NCBI GenBank assembly: GCA_934622035.1
Contig: CAKTVG010000030.1
Span: forward strand, 1-27,914
DNA length: 27,914 nucleotides
From: an uncultured Oscillospiraceae bacterium
GTDB taxonomy: Bacteria; Bacillota; Clostridia; Oscillospirales; Oscillospiraceae
Direction: 5' to 3'
Shown here: piece by piece, positions 11,946-19,256 of the stretch
Position numbering within the stretch: the first letter of the stretch is position 1
Layout: each line of letters opens with the position of its first letter
Made by a program: the position numbers and the translations under genes
The notes under the pieces: generated by a model
Databases searched by the model: none
What the model saw: the letters and a program-made list of their open reading frames with translations, nothing else
What the model was told of the DNA's origin: nothing

Positions 11946-13283
11946 GTGGCGATCGGTAACAACGAGCAGGCGCGCATTGAGTTTATCCGCAGCGCGATCA
12001 ATGAGCACCGCGATAGCACGGCGTATAAAACGGCGGTAGATGCGGAGGAATATTACAACGGTCTGAATCCGACCATTAACCGTTATGAGAAGATCATCTA
12101 TGATATGCAGGGGCGTTCCCACGCGGATATGTGGACGGCAAACCATAAACTGGCAAGTCGGTTTTTTGGAATGGCGGTCGATCAGGAGGTTTCCTATCTG
12201 CTGGGAAACGGCGTGACCTTTGCGGAGAAGGAAACACCGAACAAGCTATGCCCGGACTTCGACCAGGAAGTCATGGATGCGGCGCGTGAGGCGAAAATCG
12301 CGGGCGTGTCCTTCGGCTTTTGGGATTTGACGCATTTGCGGGTGTTCTCCCTGCTTGAGTTCGTCCCCCTCTATGATGAAGAGGACGGTGCAATGAAAGC
12401 CGGTATCCGGTTCTGGCAGGTCGCGCAGGATAAGCCTTTGCGAGCGACGCTGTACGAGATCGACGGCTTTACCGAGTATTTCCAGCCGAAGAACAAAGAT
12501 ATGGACGTCATGCAGCCGAAGCGCAGCTATAAGCTGATCGAGCGCAAGGCCGAAGTCGGCGGAACAGAGATTTACGACGGCGGCAATTATCCGAGTTTCC
12601 CTATCGTGCCGCTGAAAAATAACAAGCGGTGTCTGTCCGAAATCGTCGGCAAGCGCAACACTATTGACGCGCTCGATCTTGCGTCCTCCAACATGGTAAA
12701 CAACGTGGACGAGGGCAATTTGATATATTGGGTGCTGTCCAACTGTAACGGCATGGACGATCTGGATGACGCAAAATTTGTGGAGCGCTTGAAAACCACC
12801 CACGTTGCCCACGCAAACGGCGAAGACGGCGCAAAGGTAGAGAGCAAGACCATCGAGGCTCCGTATGAGGGCACAAGCAGCACCATTGATATGCTCAAGA
12901 AAAAGCTGTATGAAGATTTCCAGTGCTTTGACGCTGCGGCGGTATCCGCAGGGAACCAGACGGCGACCGCAATCAAGGCCAGCTATGTGCCGCTGGATTT
13001 GAAAACGGACAAGTTTGAATCCGAGGTAACGCGGTTTATTGTGGAAATCCTGCGTCTGGCAGGAATTGAGGACCAGCCGAGCTACACGCGCAATCAGATC
13101 ATCAACAAGAGCGAGGAAACACAGAACATTCTTCTGGGCGCGGCGTATTACGATGATGAATACATCACAAAGAAGCTGCTGACCATCAACGGCGACATTG
13201 ACCAGTACGAGGACATGGCGAAGCGCAAGGCGGCGGAAGTAATTGACTTGACGGAGACGGTGATTGACGATGGCGACCAGTGA
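11946..13283 (+). CDS. Portal protein (SPP1 gp6-like)
   Basis: A 445-residue portal. Hallmarks are YYNGLNPTINRYEKI, HKLASRFFGMAVDQEVSYLLGNGVTF and the long stem/crown helices (DMLKKKLYEDFQCFDAAAVSAGNQTATAIKASYVPLD). The dodecameric ring is the DNA channel, docks TerL, and nucleates prohead assembly. The start is uncertain: GTG 11946 has no ribosome site, while the frame is open back to 11919 with a good purine tract (AGGACGGTGAG) upstream but no ATG/GTG/TTG start codon. The gene overlaps the next by 14 bases. Confidence 0.9.
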   Translation: MAIGNNEQARIEFIRSAINEHRDSTAYKTAVDAEEYYNGLNPTINRYEKIIYDMQGRSHADMWTANHKLASRFFGMAVDQEVSYLLGNGVTFAEKETPNKLCPDFDQEVMDAAREAKIAGVSFGFWDLTHLRVFSLLEFVPLYDEEDGAMKAGIRFWQVAQDKPLRATLYEIDGFTEYFQPKNKDMDVMQPKRSYKLIERKAEVGGTEIYDGGNYPSFPIVPLKNNKRCLSEIVGKRNTIDALDLASSNMVNNVDEGNLIYWVLSNCNGMDDLDDAKFVERLKTTHVAHANGEDGAKVESKTIEAPYEGTSSTIDMLKKKLYEDFQCFDAAAVSAGNQTATAIKASYVPLDLKTDKFESEVTRFIVEILRLAGIEDQPSYTRNQIINKSEETQNILLGAAYYDDEYITKKLLTINGDIDQYEDMAKRKAAEVIDLTETVIDDGDQ

Positions 13284-14877
13284 CCTCGGCCACAAGCTGA
13301 CAGACAAGGAGCTTGCAAAGCTGGAACGACGCATTGCAAAGCTGTACCGTGAGGCAGGGGAAGAGTTGCAAGCTACCATTGACGCATATTTTGAGCAATT
13401 CAAAAAGCGTGACGAGGAAATGAAGGCGCTGATCGGCACCGTGCAGAACGGTAAGGAATGGACGGAGGCCGACTATAAGCAATGGCGGCTGAACCAAATC
13501 GGGCGTGGGGAACGCTATCAGGCCATGCGTGACAAGGTGGCGCACCGCGTGACCGATGCAAACGCCGTGGCGGTGTCCTACACCAACGATGCCACGCCCG
13601 GTATCTACTCCCTTAACCGCAACTATTCGGCGTACACCATCGAGCGGGTCGCGGGCAACGTCGGCTTTGACCTGTGGGACGAGCAGACGGTCAAACGGCT
13701 CATTGTAGAGCAGCCGGATTTAATGCCATATTACCCGCCGAAACGCGCCTTAAAGCGCGGTATAGACCTTGCGTATGGTAAGAAGCAGATCACGGCAAGC
13801 GTCACCAGCTCTATCTTGCAGGGAAAAAGCATCAAGCACATGGCGGACGATTTGCAAAAGCGCATTACCACCATGAGCCGAGACAGCGCCATTCGCACGG
13901 CCAGAACCGCCGTGACCGGCGCGCAGAACGCCGGACGCATGGACAGCTACGCGGCGGCGGAGAAGATGGGCATCAAGCTAAAAAAAGAATGGGTGGCTAC
14001 GCTGGACGCGCGTACACGCCACTCTCATGCTATGCTTGACGGCGAACAAGTGGCGCAGGACAAGAAGTTTTCTAACGGTTGCCGCTTCCCCGGCGACCCA
14101 CAAGGATCACCGTGGGAAATTTATAACTGCCGCTGTACGCTGATTGCCGCCGTGGATGGAGTAGATACCTCATCAGCGCAAAGACGCGTCAGAAACCCAT
14201 CTACGGGCGAAACAGAGGTTATCTCGAATATGTCCTATGCGGAATGGGCTGGATGGAAGAAAGAAACAAAGCCGCAGTTTGTGCCTGCCGAAACCATTGG
14301 ACAAGCGGAAGGATTTACAAAATCGCTCGGGATTTTTGCTGATTACAAAAAATTTGATCTCAGTGTAGCAAATGCGGTTAACGAGACGCTTGAAAGAGCG
14401 AGAAAAGAATTTGGACAAGATGCGATTCGCGCACTCAAGGAAATTGGGACTGATACAACAGGGAAAAAACGGGCAGGAGGTTTTGATGAATTTACTGGAA
14501 AACTTTCACTTTCTGGCGTTCGCGGCGGAAACGCACTTGCAAAAATGGGAGAGAAAACAAGAAAAGCCAACAATATGTATGGTGGAATGATGTACTTTTC
14601 TGCAAATTCCGATTTGCATACAATTTGGCACGAAATAGGGCATGTAATACACTATTCTCTTGGAGGGTCATCTGATACGGCGGCTACAAAGCTGGACAAA
14701 GAAATAATTGCATATATGAGGGATAAGAATGTGAATGTCGTATCCGATGTATCATATTATGCAACGATAAATGAACAAGAATTAGTTGCTGAATGCATTG
14801 CACAATATTTTGACGGATCGGCAAGTGACATCGCGAAAGGGATTGTTGAGATTTTGAAAAGGGCGGCAAAAAAATGA
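13270..14877 (+). CDS. MuF/SPP1 gp7-type minor head protein fused to a zincin-like C-terminal domain
   Basis: A 535-residue protein. Residues 1-180 are helical portal-associated sequence. Residues about 195-300 form the MuF domain (AIRTARTAVTGAQNAGR, ATLDARTRHSHAMLDGE, PWEIYNCRC). MuF proteins enter the head with DNA and can be injected. After about residue 300 the DNA becomes visibly more AT-rich and encodes an unrelated domain with HEIGH at residues 454-458 and EQELVAE (E504/E508 as possible third ligand), the layout of a gluzincin metalloprotease. MuF proteins with C-terminal toxin domains are a known temperate-phage polymorphic toxin class. ATG 13270 chosen; TTG 13264 also possible. Confidence 0.85.
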   Translation: MATSDLGHKLTDKELAKLERRIAKLYREAGEELQATIDAYFEQFKKRDEEMKALIGTVQNGKEWTEADYKQWRLNQIGRGERYQAMRDKVAHRVTDANAVAVSYTNDATPGIYSLNRNYSAYTIERVAGNVGFDLWDEQTVKRLIVEQPDLMPYYPPKRALKRGIDLAYGKKQITASVTSSILQGKSIKHMADDLQKRITTMSRDSAIRTARTAVTGAQNAGRMDSYAAAEKMGIKLKKEWVATLDARTRHSHAMLDGEQVAQDKKFSNGCRFPGDPQGSPWEIYNCRCTLIAAVDGVDTSSAQRRVRNPSTGETEVISNMSYAEWAGWKKETKPQFVPAETIGQAEGFTKSLGIFADYKKFDLSVANAVNETLERARKEFGQDAIRALKEIGTDTTGKKRAGGFDEFTGKLSLSGVRGGNALAKMGEKTRKANNMYGGMMYFSANSDLHTIWHEIGHVIHYSLGGSSDTAATKLDKEIIAYMRDKNVNVVSDVSYYATINEQELVAECIAQYFDGSASDIAKGIVEILKRAAKK

Positions 14878-15278
14878 GCGTTACAATTCAAGACCACAGT
14901 GCGGAGGTTTCCGCTGAGATCAAGGCGGCACTGCTGCGGGGGCTTGAAAAGATCGGGCTGGTGGCAGAGGGATATGCGAAAAAACTGTGCCCCGTTGACA
15001 CCGGCAATCTGCGGAACAGCATTACCCATGTGGTAGACGAGCAGGAACCGGCGGCGATCATCGGCACGGATTCCGAGTACGGCGCGTATGTGGAATTAGG
15101 CACCGGCATTTATGCCGAAAACGGAGGCGGACGGCCTACACCGTGGGTGTATCAGGACGCAAAGGGTAACTGGCATTACACGCGAGGCAACAAGGCACAG
15201 CCGTTTTTGAAACCTGCTGCCGCCGACCATGCGGGACAGTATCGGGACATTCTGGAAAGCGAGATGAAAAATGGATAA
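14874..15278 (+). CDS. HK97-gp10-family tail completion/neck protein
   Basis: A 134-residue protein typical of the HK97 gp10 family: long N-terminal helix, LCPVDTGNLRNSITH, the YGAYVELGTGIYAENGGGR loop, then KAQPFLKPAAADH. These proteins form or assist the head-tail joining layer. Here the gene lies before the scaffold, not between head-closure and tail-terminator genes as in many phages. Start ATG 14874 overlaps the MuF stop (ATGA). A tiny eight-codon ORF (15271-15294) overlaps its end and is unlikely to be a gene. Confidence 0.9.
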   Translation: MSVTIQDHSAEVSAEIKAALLRGLEKIGLVAEGYAKKLCPVDTGNLRNSITHVVDEQEPAAIIGTDSEYGAYVELGTGIYAENGGGRPTPWVYQDAKGNWHYTRGNKAQPFLKPAAADHAGQYRDILESEMKNG

Positions 15279-15296
15279 GGACTTTATCGAGTAGGT

Positions 15297-15322
15297 AAAA
15301 CCCGCGAAGTACGGCGGTTTTT
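15297..15322 (+). terminator. Terminator-like hairpin before the scaffold gene
   Basis: AAAACCCGC pairs with GCGGTTTT (one bulged C) around a GAAGTACG loop, and five Ts follow (15318-15322). It lies in the largest gap of the late operon, 55 bases before the scaffold start. It could attenuate read-through or mark an RNA processing point that resets expression for the highly expressed capsid genes. Confidence 0.5.
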
Positions 15323-15376
15323 ATAAAAAAACTATCGTTTCCGAAGGAACGGAACCAAAGAAAAGGAGATAGTGTC

Positions 15377-15976
15377 ATGGCACTTACACGCAAACTTTTG
15401 AAAGGTATGGGGCTTACCGACGAGCAGGTTGACACCATCATCGAGGCACATACTGACACCGTGGACGGGTTTAAAGCTGATGTCAGCAAGTACAAGACGG
15501 ACGCGGAAAAGCTGCCCAGCGTCCAGAAGGAATTGGACGACCTCAAGGCAGCAGGCGATGGCGGTTACAAGGAGAAGTACGAGAAGGAACACTCGGCTTT
15601 TGAAGCCTTTAAGACCGACATCACGGCAAAGGAGAGTAAGGCGGCAAAGGAAAAGGCCGTCCGGGCTTACTTTGAAAGCAAAAACATCACCGGCGCGAAT
15701 TTGGACCTTGCTATGCGTGGCTGCGGCGAGGAAATGGCCGCATTGGAGCTGGACGGCGAGAAGATCAAGGACACCAAGAGCCTTGATGCACTCGTAGACG
15801 GCGCCTACAAGGGGCTTGTCTCCATCACGCAGACAAGGGGCGCGAATCCCGCCAATCCCCCGGCGAATCCTCCTGCAAAGAATTATACGACCGCAGATAT
15901 CAAAAATATGAGTGCTGCGGAAATCAATGCGAATTGGGACAGCATCAAAGCGTCCCTGAATCAGAAAGGAGCTTAA
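15377..15976 (+). CDS. Scaffold protein (phage GP20-type)
   Basis: A 199-residue protein. The N-terminus (LTRKLLKGMGLTDEQVDTIIEAHTDTVDGFK) and highly charged central coiled coil (YKTDAEKLPSVQKELDDLKAAGDGGYKEKYEKEHSAFEAF) match minor structural GP20-type scaffolds of Firmicutes phages. A Pro/Asn linker (NPANPPANPPAKN) separates the C-terminal capsid-binding tail (TADIKNMSAAEINANWDSI). It guides coat assembly and leaves the prohead. Strong AAAAGGAGA precedes ATG 15377. Confidence 0.9.
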   Translation: MALTRKLLKGMGLTDEQVDTIIEAHTDTVDGFKADVSKYKTDAEKLPSVQKELDDLKAAGDGGYKEKYEKEHSAFEAFKTDITAKESKAAKEKAVRAYFESKNITGANLDLAMRGCGEEMAALELDGEKIKDTKSLDALVDGAYKGLVSITQTRGANPANPPANPPAKNYTTADIKNMSAAEINANWDSIKASLNQKGA

Positions 15977-15979
15977 CAC

Positions 15980-16846
15980 ATGGCTGTTACTACATTTATC
16001 CCCGAACTGTGGAGCGCACGACTGCTTTACGCCCTTGAGAAGTCCCACGTTGCGACCAATTTGGTAAACCGCAACTATGAGGGCGTTATTGCCAATCAGG
16101 GCGACACTGTCCACATCAACAGCATCGGCGCTATCACGGTGAAGGACTATACAAAGAACACCGACATTGCCGCTCCCGATGCGCTGACCACCACTGACCA
16201 GACCCTCGTTATCGACCAGTGTAAGTATTTCAACTTCCAGGTTGACGATGTGGACAAGGTGCAGGCGGCGGGCGATTTGGTAGACACCGCAATGGGTCGC
16301 GCCGCGTACGCGCTGGCTGACACGTCTGATGCGTTCCTGCTCAAGACTATTGCCGCCGGAGCCGCTGCGGGCAACACCGTGGGAGCTGCGTCCGCTCCTG
16401 TTGCGCTGACCAAAGATAATGTTTACGAGAACATCGTAAAGCTGCGCACGAAGCTGGACAAGGCAAATGTTCCCAACACTGGCCGCACCCTTGTTGTGCC
16501 GCCCGAGGTCTATGCGCTGCTGCTGCTGGACGACCGTTTTGCCAAGAGCGCCGCGACCTCCGGTCAGGATGCGCTGCTTAACGGTCAGGTTGGCCGCGTG
16601 GCTGGATTCACCGTGTTTATGAGTAATAACGTCAAAACCGGCACCGGTACGGACACTGGCAAGACCCCGTATTTCGAGATCACGGCACAGGTTGAGACCG
16701 CGACTACGTATGCGGAGCAGATCATCAAGACAGAGGGCTACCGCATGGAATCCCGCTTTGCCGATGGCGTGAAGGGTCTGCACGTCTACGGCGCAAAGGT
16801 CACTGACGGCAACCAGATCGCAAAGATCATCGCTTCTGTGTCTTAA
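15980..16846 (+). CDS. Major capsid protein (HK97 fold)
   Basis: A 288-residue coat protein directly after the scaffold, as in SPP1/phi29-like orders. Diagnostic segments are IPELWSARLLYALEKSHVATNLVNRNYEG at the N-terminus, the E-loop/P-domain region VHINSIGAITVKDYTKN, and RTLVVPPEVYALLLLDDRF. It needs no visible protease because it lacks a delta domain. GAAAGGAG precedes ATG 15980. Hundreds of copies build the icosahedral shell. Confidence 0.9.
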   Translation: MAVTTFIPELWSARLLYALEKSHVATNLVNRNYEGVIANQGDTVHINSIGAITVKDYTKNTDIAAPDALTTTDQTLVIDQCKYFNFQVDDVDKVQAAGDLVDTAMGRAAYALADTSDAFLLKTIAAGAAAGNTVGAASAPVALTKDNVYENIVKLRTKLDKANVPNTGRTLVVPPEVYALLLLDDRFAKSAATSGQDALLNGQVGRVAGFTVFMSNNVKTGTGTDTGKTPYFEITAQVETATTYAEQIIKTEGYRMESRFADGVKGLHVYGAKVTDGNQIAKIIASVS

Positions 16847-16862
16847 CAAGGAGGGCGGCGTA

Positions 16863-17297
16863 ATGCTTGAACAGGTCTTACGGCACTTGAACAACTGGTT
16901 CCTTGTGGACATTCACGAGGGCACGTTCACCGTGGAGAATGGCAGCATTACGCTGCCCTTTCTTCAGAACAGCCAGTATTTCCGCGTGTGCGGCTCCGTG
17001 TTTAACGATGGATTACATCAGTACCCGGCTCATGATTTGGCAGACGAAACATTCACCGGAACGGTGTGGGCGCTGGCAATTCCAAAAGCGGTAATGATGC
17101 TTTCTGAAGATATTGCCGAGTGGCAAAAGAAGAACGGTGAGGCTGTTTTAAGCCCCTACACAAGTGAGAGCTTTGGAGGGTACAGTTATACCAAGGCTAG
17201 CGGTGGAAAAGCAGACACAAGCGCCGTGACGGGCTGGCAAGACGCTTTCAGATCGCGGCTGAACGATTGGCGGAAGATTAAGGGGGTGGAATCGTGA
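16863..17297 (+). CDS. Head-tail connector/adaptor protein
   Basis: A 144-residue protein in the SPP1 gp15/HK97 gp6 slot. The beta-rich N-terminus (LNNWFLVDIHEGTFTVENGSITLPFLQNSQYFRVCGSVFN) precedes three helices (AIPKAVMMLSEDIAEWQKKNG ... GWQDAFRSRLNDWRKIKG). It adds to the portal ring after packaging to extend the neck. GGAGG precedes ATG 16863. Note the typical PYTSESFGGYSYTKAS motif between helices. Confidence 0.8.
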   Translation: MLEQVLRHLNNWFLVDIHEGTFTVENGSITLPFLQNSQYFRVCGSVFNDGLHQYPAHDLADETFTGTVWALAIPKAVMMLSEDIAEWQKKNGEAVLSPYTSESFGGYSYTKASGGKADTSAVTGWQDAFRSRLNDWRKIKGVES

Positions 17298-17653
17298 GCT
17301 TGTTGGACGATTTTGCGAACAATTGCGTGCTAATGGAAAAAAAGAGAACGCCAGATGGCGCCGGAGGCTACATTGTTTCGTGGACTGAGGGCGCGGAGTT
17401 CTTGAATTATCAAGCGCTTGACACTTCGATGGAAGCCCGCATAGCAGAAAAAGAGGGCGTTACATCTGTGTATTCAGCGCTGGTCAATCAGAGCGTTCCT
17501 ATCGAGTATAACGACTATTTCCGCGACACGAAAACGGGTCTAACCTACCGCGTCACCTCAAATCCAGAGGAAAAGGCCGCGCCAAAGTCTGCGGGAGCTA
17601 TCATTAAGTCGCTGAAATTTTTTACCGCCGAACGAAAGGATCTGCCGAAATGA
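17294..17653 (+). CDS. Head closure/head-tail joining protein
   Basis: A 119-residue beta-barrel protein of the head-tail joining/stopper slot (SPP1 gp16, HK97 gp7 type). MSLLDDFANNCVLMEKKRTPDGAGGYIVSWTEG and YFRDTKTGLTYRVTSNP are typical of the Phage_H_T_join fold. It plugs the neck after DNA packaging. It starts at GTG 17294, overlapping the previous stop (GTGA), with GGGGTGGA upstream. Confidence 0.8.
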   Translation: MSLLDDFANNCVLMEKKRTPDGAGGYIVSWTEGAEFLNYQALDTSMEARIAEKEGVTSVYSALVNQSVPIEYNDYFRDTKTGLTYRVTSNPEEKAAPKSAGAIIKSLKFFTAERKDLPK

Positions 17654-18018
17654 CAAAAGACAAGGCGCTCCATGCGTGGTTTTCTCAATTTCTCCCGGCA
17701 TACCCAACGTCCAACGTGCCAGAAGATGCGGTGTTTCCGTGGCTGACCTATGAGCTTATCACCGGATCATGGGAAAGCGGCGAAATCGCGCTGACGGTGA
17801 ATCTTTGGTACTACACCGAAAGCGAGACCGTGCCGAACGCCAAGGCGCAGGAGATTTCTGACGCCATCGGCATGGGCGGTGCGCTTGTGCCCTATGACGG
17901 CGGTGCGATGTGGATCAAGCGGGGATCCCCGTGGTGCCAAAATATTGCGGACGAAAGCGATAAAAACATCAAGCGGCGGTATCTCAATATCACCGTTGAG
18001 TACCTGTCGCAAAACTGA
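17650..18018 (+). CDS. Tail terminator/completion protein
   Basis: A 122-residue protein in the tail-terminator position (SPP1 gp17, lambda gpU type). PWLTYELITGSWESGEIALTVNLWYYTES and the C-terminal KNIKRRYLNITVEYLSQN fit the alternating strand/helix pattern of this fold, which caps the tail tube and joins it to the neck. ATG 17650 overlaps the previous stop (ATGA). Identity rests mainly on synteny and size. Confidence 0.7.
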   Translation: MTKDKALHAWFSQFLPAYPTSNVPEDAVFPWLTYELITGSWESGEIALTVNLWYYTESETVPNAKAQEISDAIGMGGALVPYDGGAMWIKRGSPWCQNIADESDKNIKRRYLNITVEYLSQN

Positions 18019-18033
18019 CGAAAGGACAACGAT

Positions 18034-18621
18034 ATGAAATTTACCAAGATTCCCTCTGATGCATTTCAGAAGCTCCAAATTAATGCCGGCATTTTGACAA
18101 CTGACTTTACTCCCGCCACCGGCACCATCGGCGAATCCGGCCAAATCGGCGCAACCACTGGCGGGATTAATTTCACCGCCACTCCGACTTATACGGACTT
18201 TGGCGAAGATATCGACAACTGCCCCAAAAACATGAAGGAGCTGAAGCGGCTCGAATCGTGGGAAGTGAAAATGGCCGGCACGTTTGTCAATGCGTCCACT
18301 GCGATCGCAAAAAGCCTTTGCGGTGCTGCTGACATTGATACGACCGACACCACAAAGATCACGCCCCGAAACGACATCAAGGATGCGGACTTTGACGACA
18401 TCTGGCTTGTCGGCGACTACTCCGACAAAAACGGTGACACCAACGGCGGATTTATTGCGATCCACATGCTGAACGCCCTTTCCACCGGCGGATTCCAGAT
18501 GCAGACCGCCGACAAGGCAAAGGGGCAGTTTGCTTTTGAGTACACCGCTCACTACTCTATGAGCGCACAGGACACGGTTCCCTTTGAAATCTACATTAAG
18601 GCCGGCACGGCGGAGGCGTAA
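18034..18621 (+). CDS. Major tail tube protein
   Basis: A 195-residue protein upstream of the gpG gene, the usual place of the tail tube subunit. Sequence is beta-rich with a long loop (KFTKIPSDAFQKLQINAGIL ... INFTATPTYTDFGEDIDNCPKNMKELKRLE), and ends SAQDTVPFEIYIKAGTAEA. GAAAGGAC precedes ATG 18034. It polymerises around the tape measure. Its stop abuts the gpG start directly. Confidence 0.85.
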   Translation: MKFTKIPSDAFQKLQINAGILTTDFTPATGTIGESGQIGATTGGINFTATPTYTDFGEDIDNCPKNMKELKRLESWEVKMAGTFVNASTAIAKSLCGAADIDTTDTTKITPRNDIKDADFDDIWLVGDYSDKNGDTNGGFIAIHMLNALSTGGFQMQTADKAKGQFAFEYTAHYSMSAQDTVPFEIYIKAGTAEA

Positions 18622-19017
18622 ATGAAACTTTCCGACATTCAGGGCGAGCGGGTGTTTGACGTTATCGCTGACATCATTAATCCGATTGCCAACATTGCCG
18701 AGGACGATACGGCCTCCGCCCTTTTTAAGCGCGAGAAACTGCCAGAAGGTATGAAGGCAAAAGCATTTCTGATCCAGCGGGCGAGGAAATCCCTCCCCGC
18801 GTTGTTCAAGGGGCACAAGGGCGATATTATTGCCATTCTTGCCGCTATTGGTGGGGTTAGTGAGGAACAGTACAAGCGTGAATTAAACCCCATTAAACTG
18901 ATGCAGGACGCGACGGAGCTTTTGACTGACGAAGCGTTTGGCGTGCTTTTTATCTCAGCGCAGAGCAAGACCTCATCTGGCTCTGCGCAGGAGAGTACAG
19001 AGGCGCAAAAAAAGTAA
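18622..19017 (+). CDS. Tail assembly chaperone gpG
   Basis: A 131-residue protein between tail tube and tape measure. The helical body (GERVFDVIADIINPIANIAEDD ... LKFM-like helices around AKAFLIQRARKSLPALFKGHKGDIIAILAAIGG) and low-complexity end (SSGSAQESTEAQKK) match gpG-type chaperones. The last codons CAA AAA AAG TAA contain A AAA AAG, a classic -1 slippery heptamer, so a fraction of ribosomes should make the longer gpGT product. The chaperones coat the tape measure during tail assembly. Confidence 0.85.
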   Translation: MKLSDIQGERVFDVIADIINPIANIAEDDTASALFKREKLPEGMKAKAFLIQRARKSLPALFKGHKGDIIAILAAIGGVSEEQYKRELNPIKLMQDATELLTDEAFGVLFISAQSKTSSGSAQESTEAQKK

Positions 19018-19078
19018 GCCTGTTCCTCCGGTATTGCCTTGTCCGCCACAAGCAAAACATGGCGGACAAGGCATACCG
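19008..19078 (+). other. -1 ribosomal frameshift signal: A AAA AAG plus 19-bp hairpin
   Basis: The heptamer A AAA AAG is at 19008-19014, in the zero frame of gpG and followed at once by TAA. Fourteen bases downstream, 19029-19048 pairs with 19060-19078 over 19 base pairs with only one bulged T, around an 11-base loop (19049-19059). The core is GCCTTGTCCGCCA against TGGCGGACAAGGC. Confidence 0.85.
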
Positions 19079-19256
19079 CATATACGTGGCTGATTCTCTT
19101 CGGATTATCGGAGAAAATACGGCAAGATATGCGGGAGGAAGCTACATCAAAGCACGGCTGGCAGATATTGTGGAACCAAAAAAACAAGACGACAGGTCTT
19201 GTGAAGAAATTACCGCCGATATTGTCGCGCGGTGCGGATTGGTGGTGAAAAAATGA
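19008..19256 (+). CDS. gpT extension of the tail chaperone, made by -1 frameshift
   Basis: In the -1 frame, the reading continues from the slippery AAAAAAG through VSLFLRYCLVRHKQNMADKA to the TGA at 19254-19256, giving a gpGT fusion of about 211 residues. The extension (YRIYVADSLRIIGENTARYAGGSYIKARLADIV) is the typical GT C-terminal domain in Firmicutes siphophages. An ATG at 19059 could suggest an independent 65-residue ORF, but it has no ribosome site, lies inside the frameshift hairpin, and the upstream frame is open to the slip site, so I prefer fusion. Its stop overlaps the tape-measure start (ATGA). Confidence 0.8.
   Translation, partial: KKVSLFLRYCLVRHKQNMADKAYRIYVADSLRIIGENTARYAGGSYIKARLADIVEPKKQDDRSCEEITADIVARCGLVVKK

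Noticed and set aside
15271..15294. Eight-codon ORF after HK97-gp10
   Set aside because: Too short, overlaps the end of a supported gene; no conserved leader logic visible.
15332..16912. Long minus-strand ORF opposite scaffold and capsid
   Set aside because: Antisense shadow of GC-rich coding DNA, no ribosome site and no phage-like motif.
19059..19256. Independent 65-residue gene after gpG
   Set aside because: Its ATG is inside the hairpin without ribosome site and the frame is open back to the slippery heptamer, so frameshift extension is more likely.
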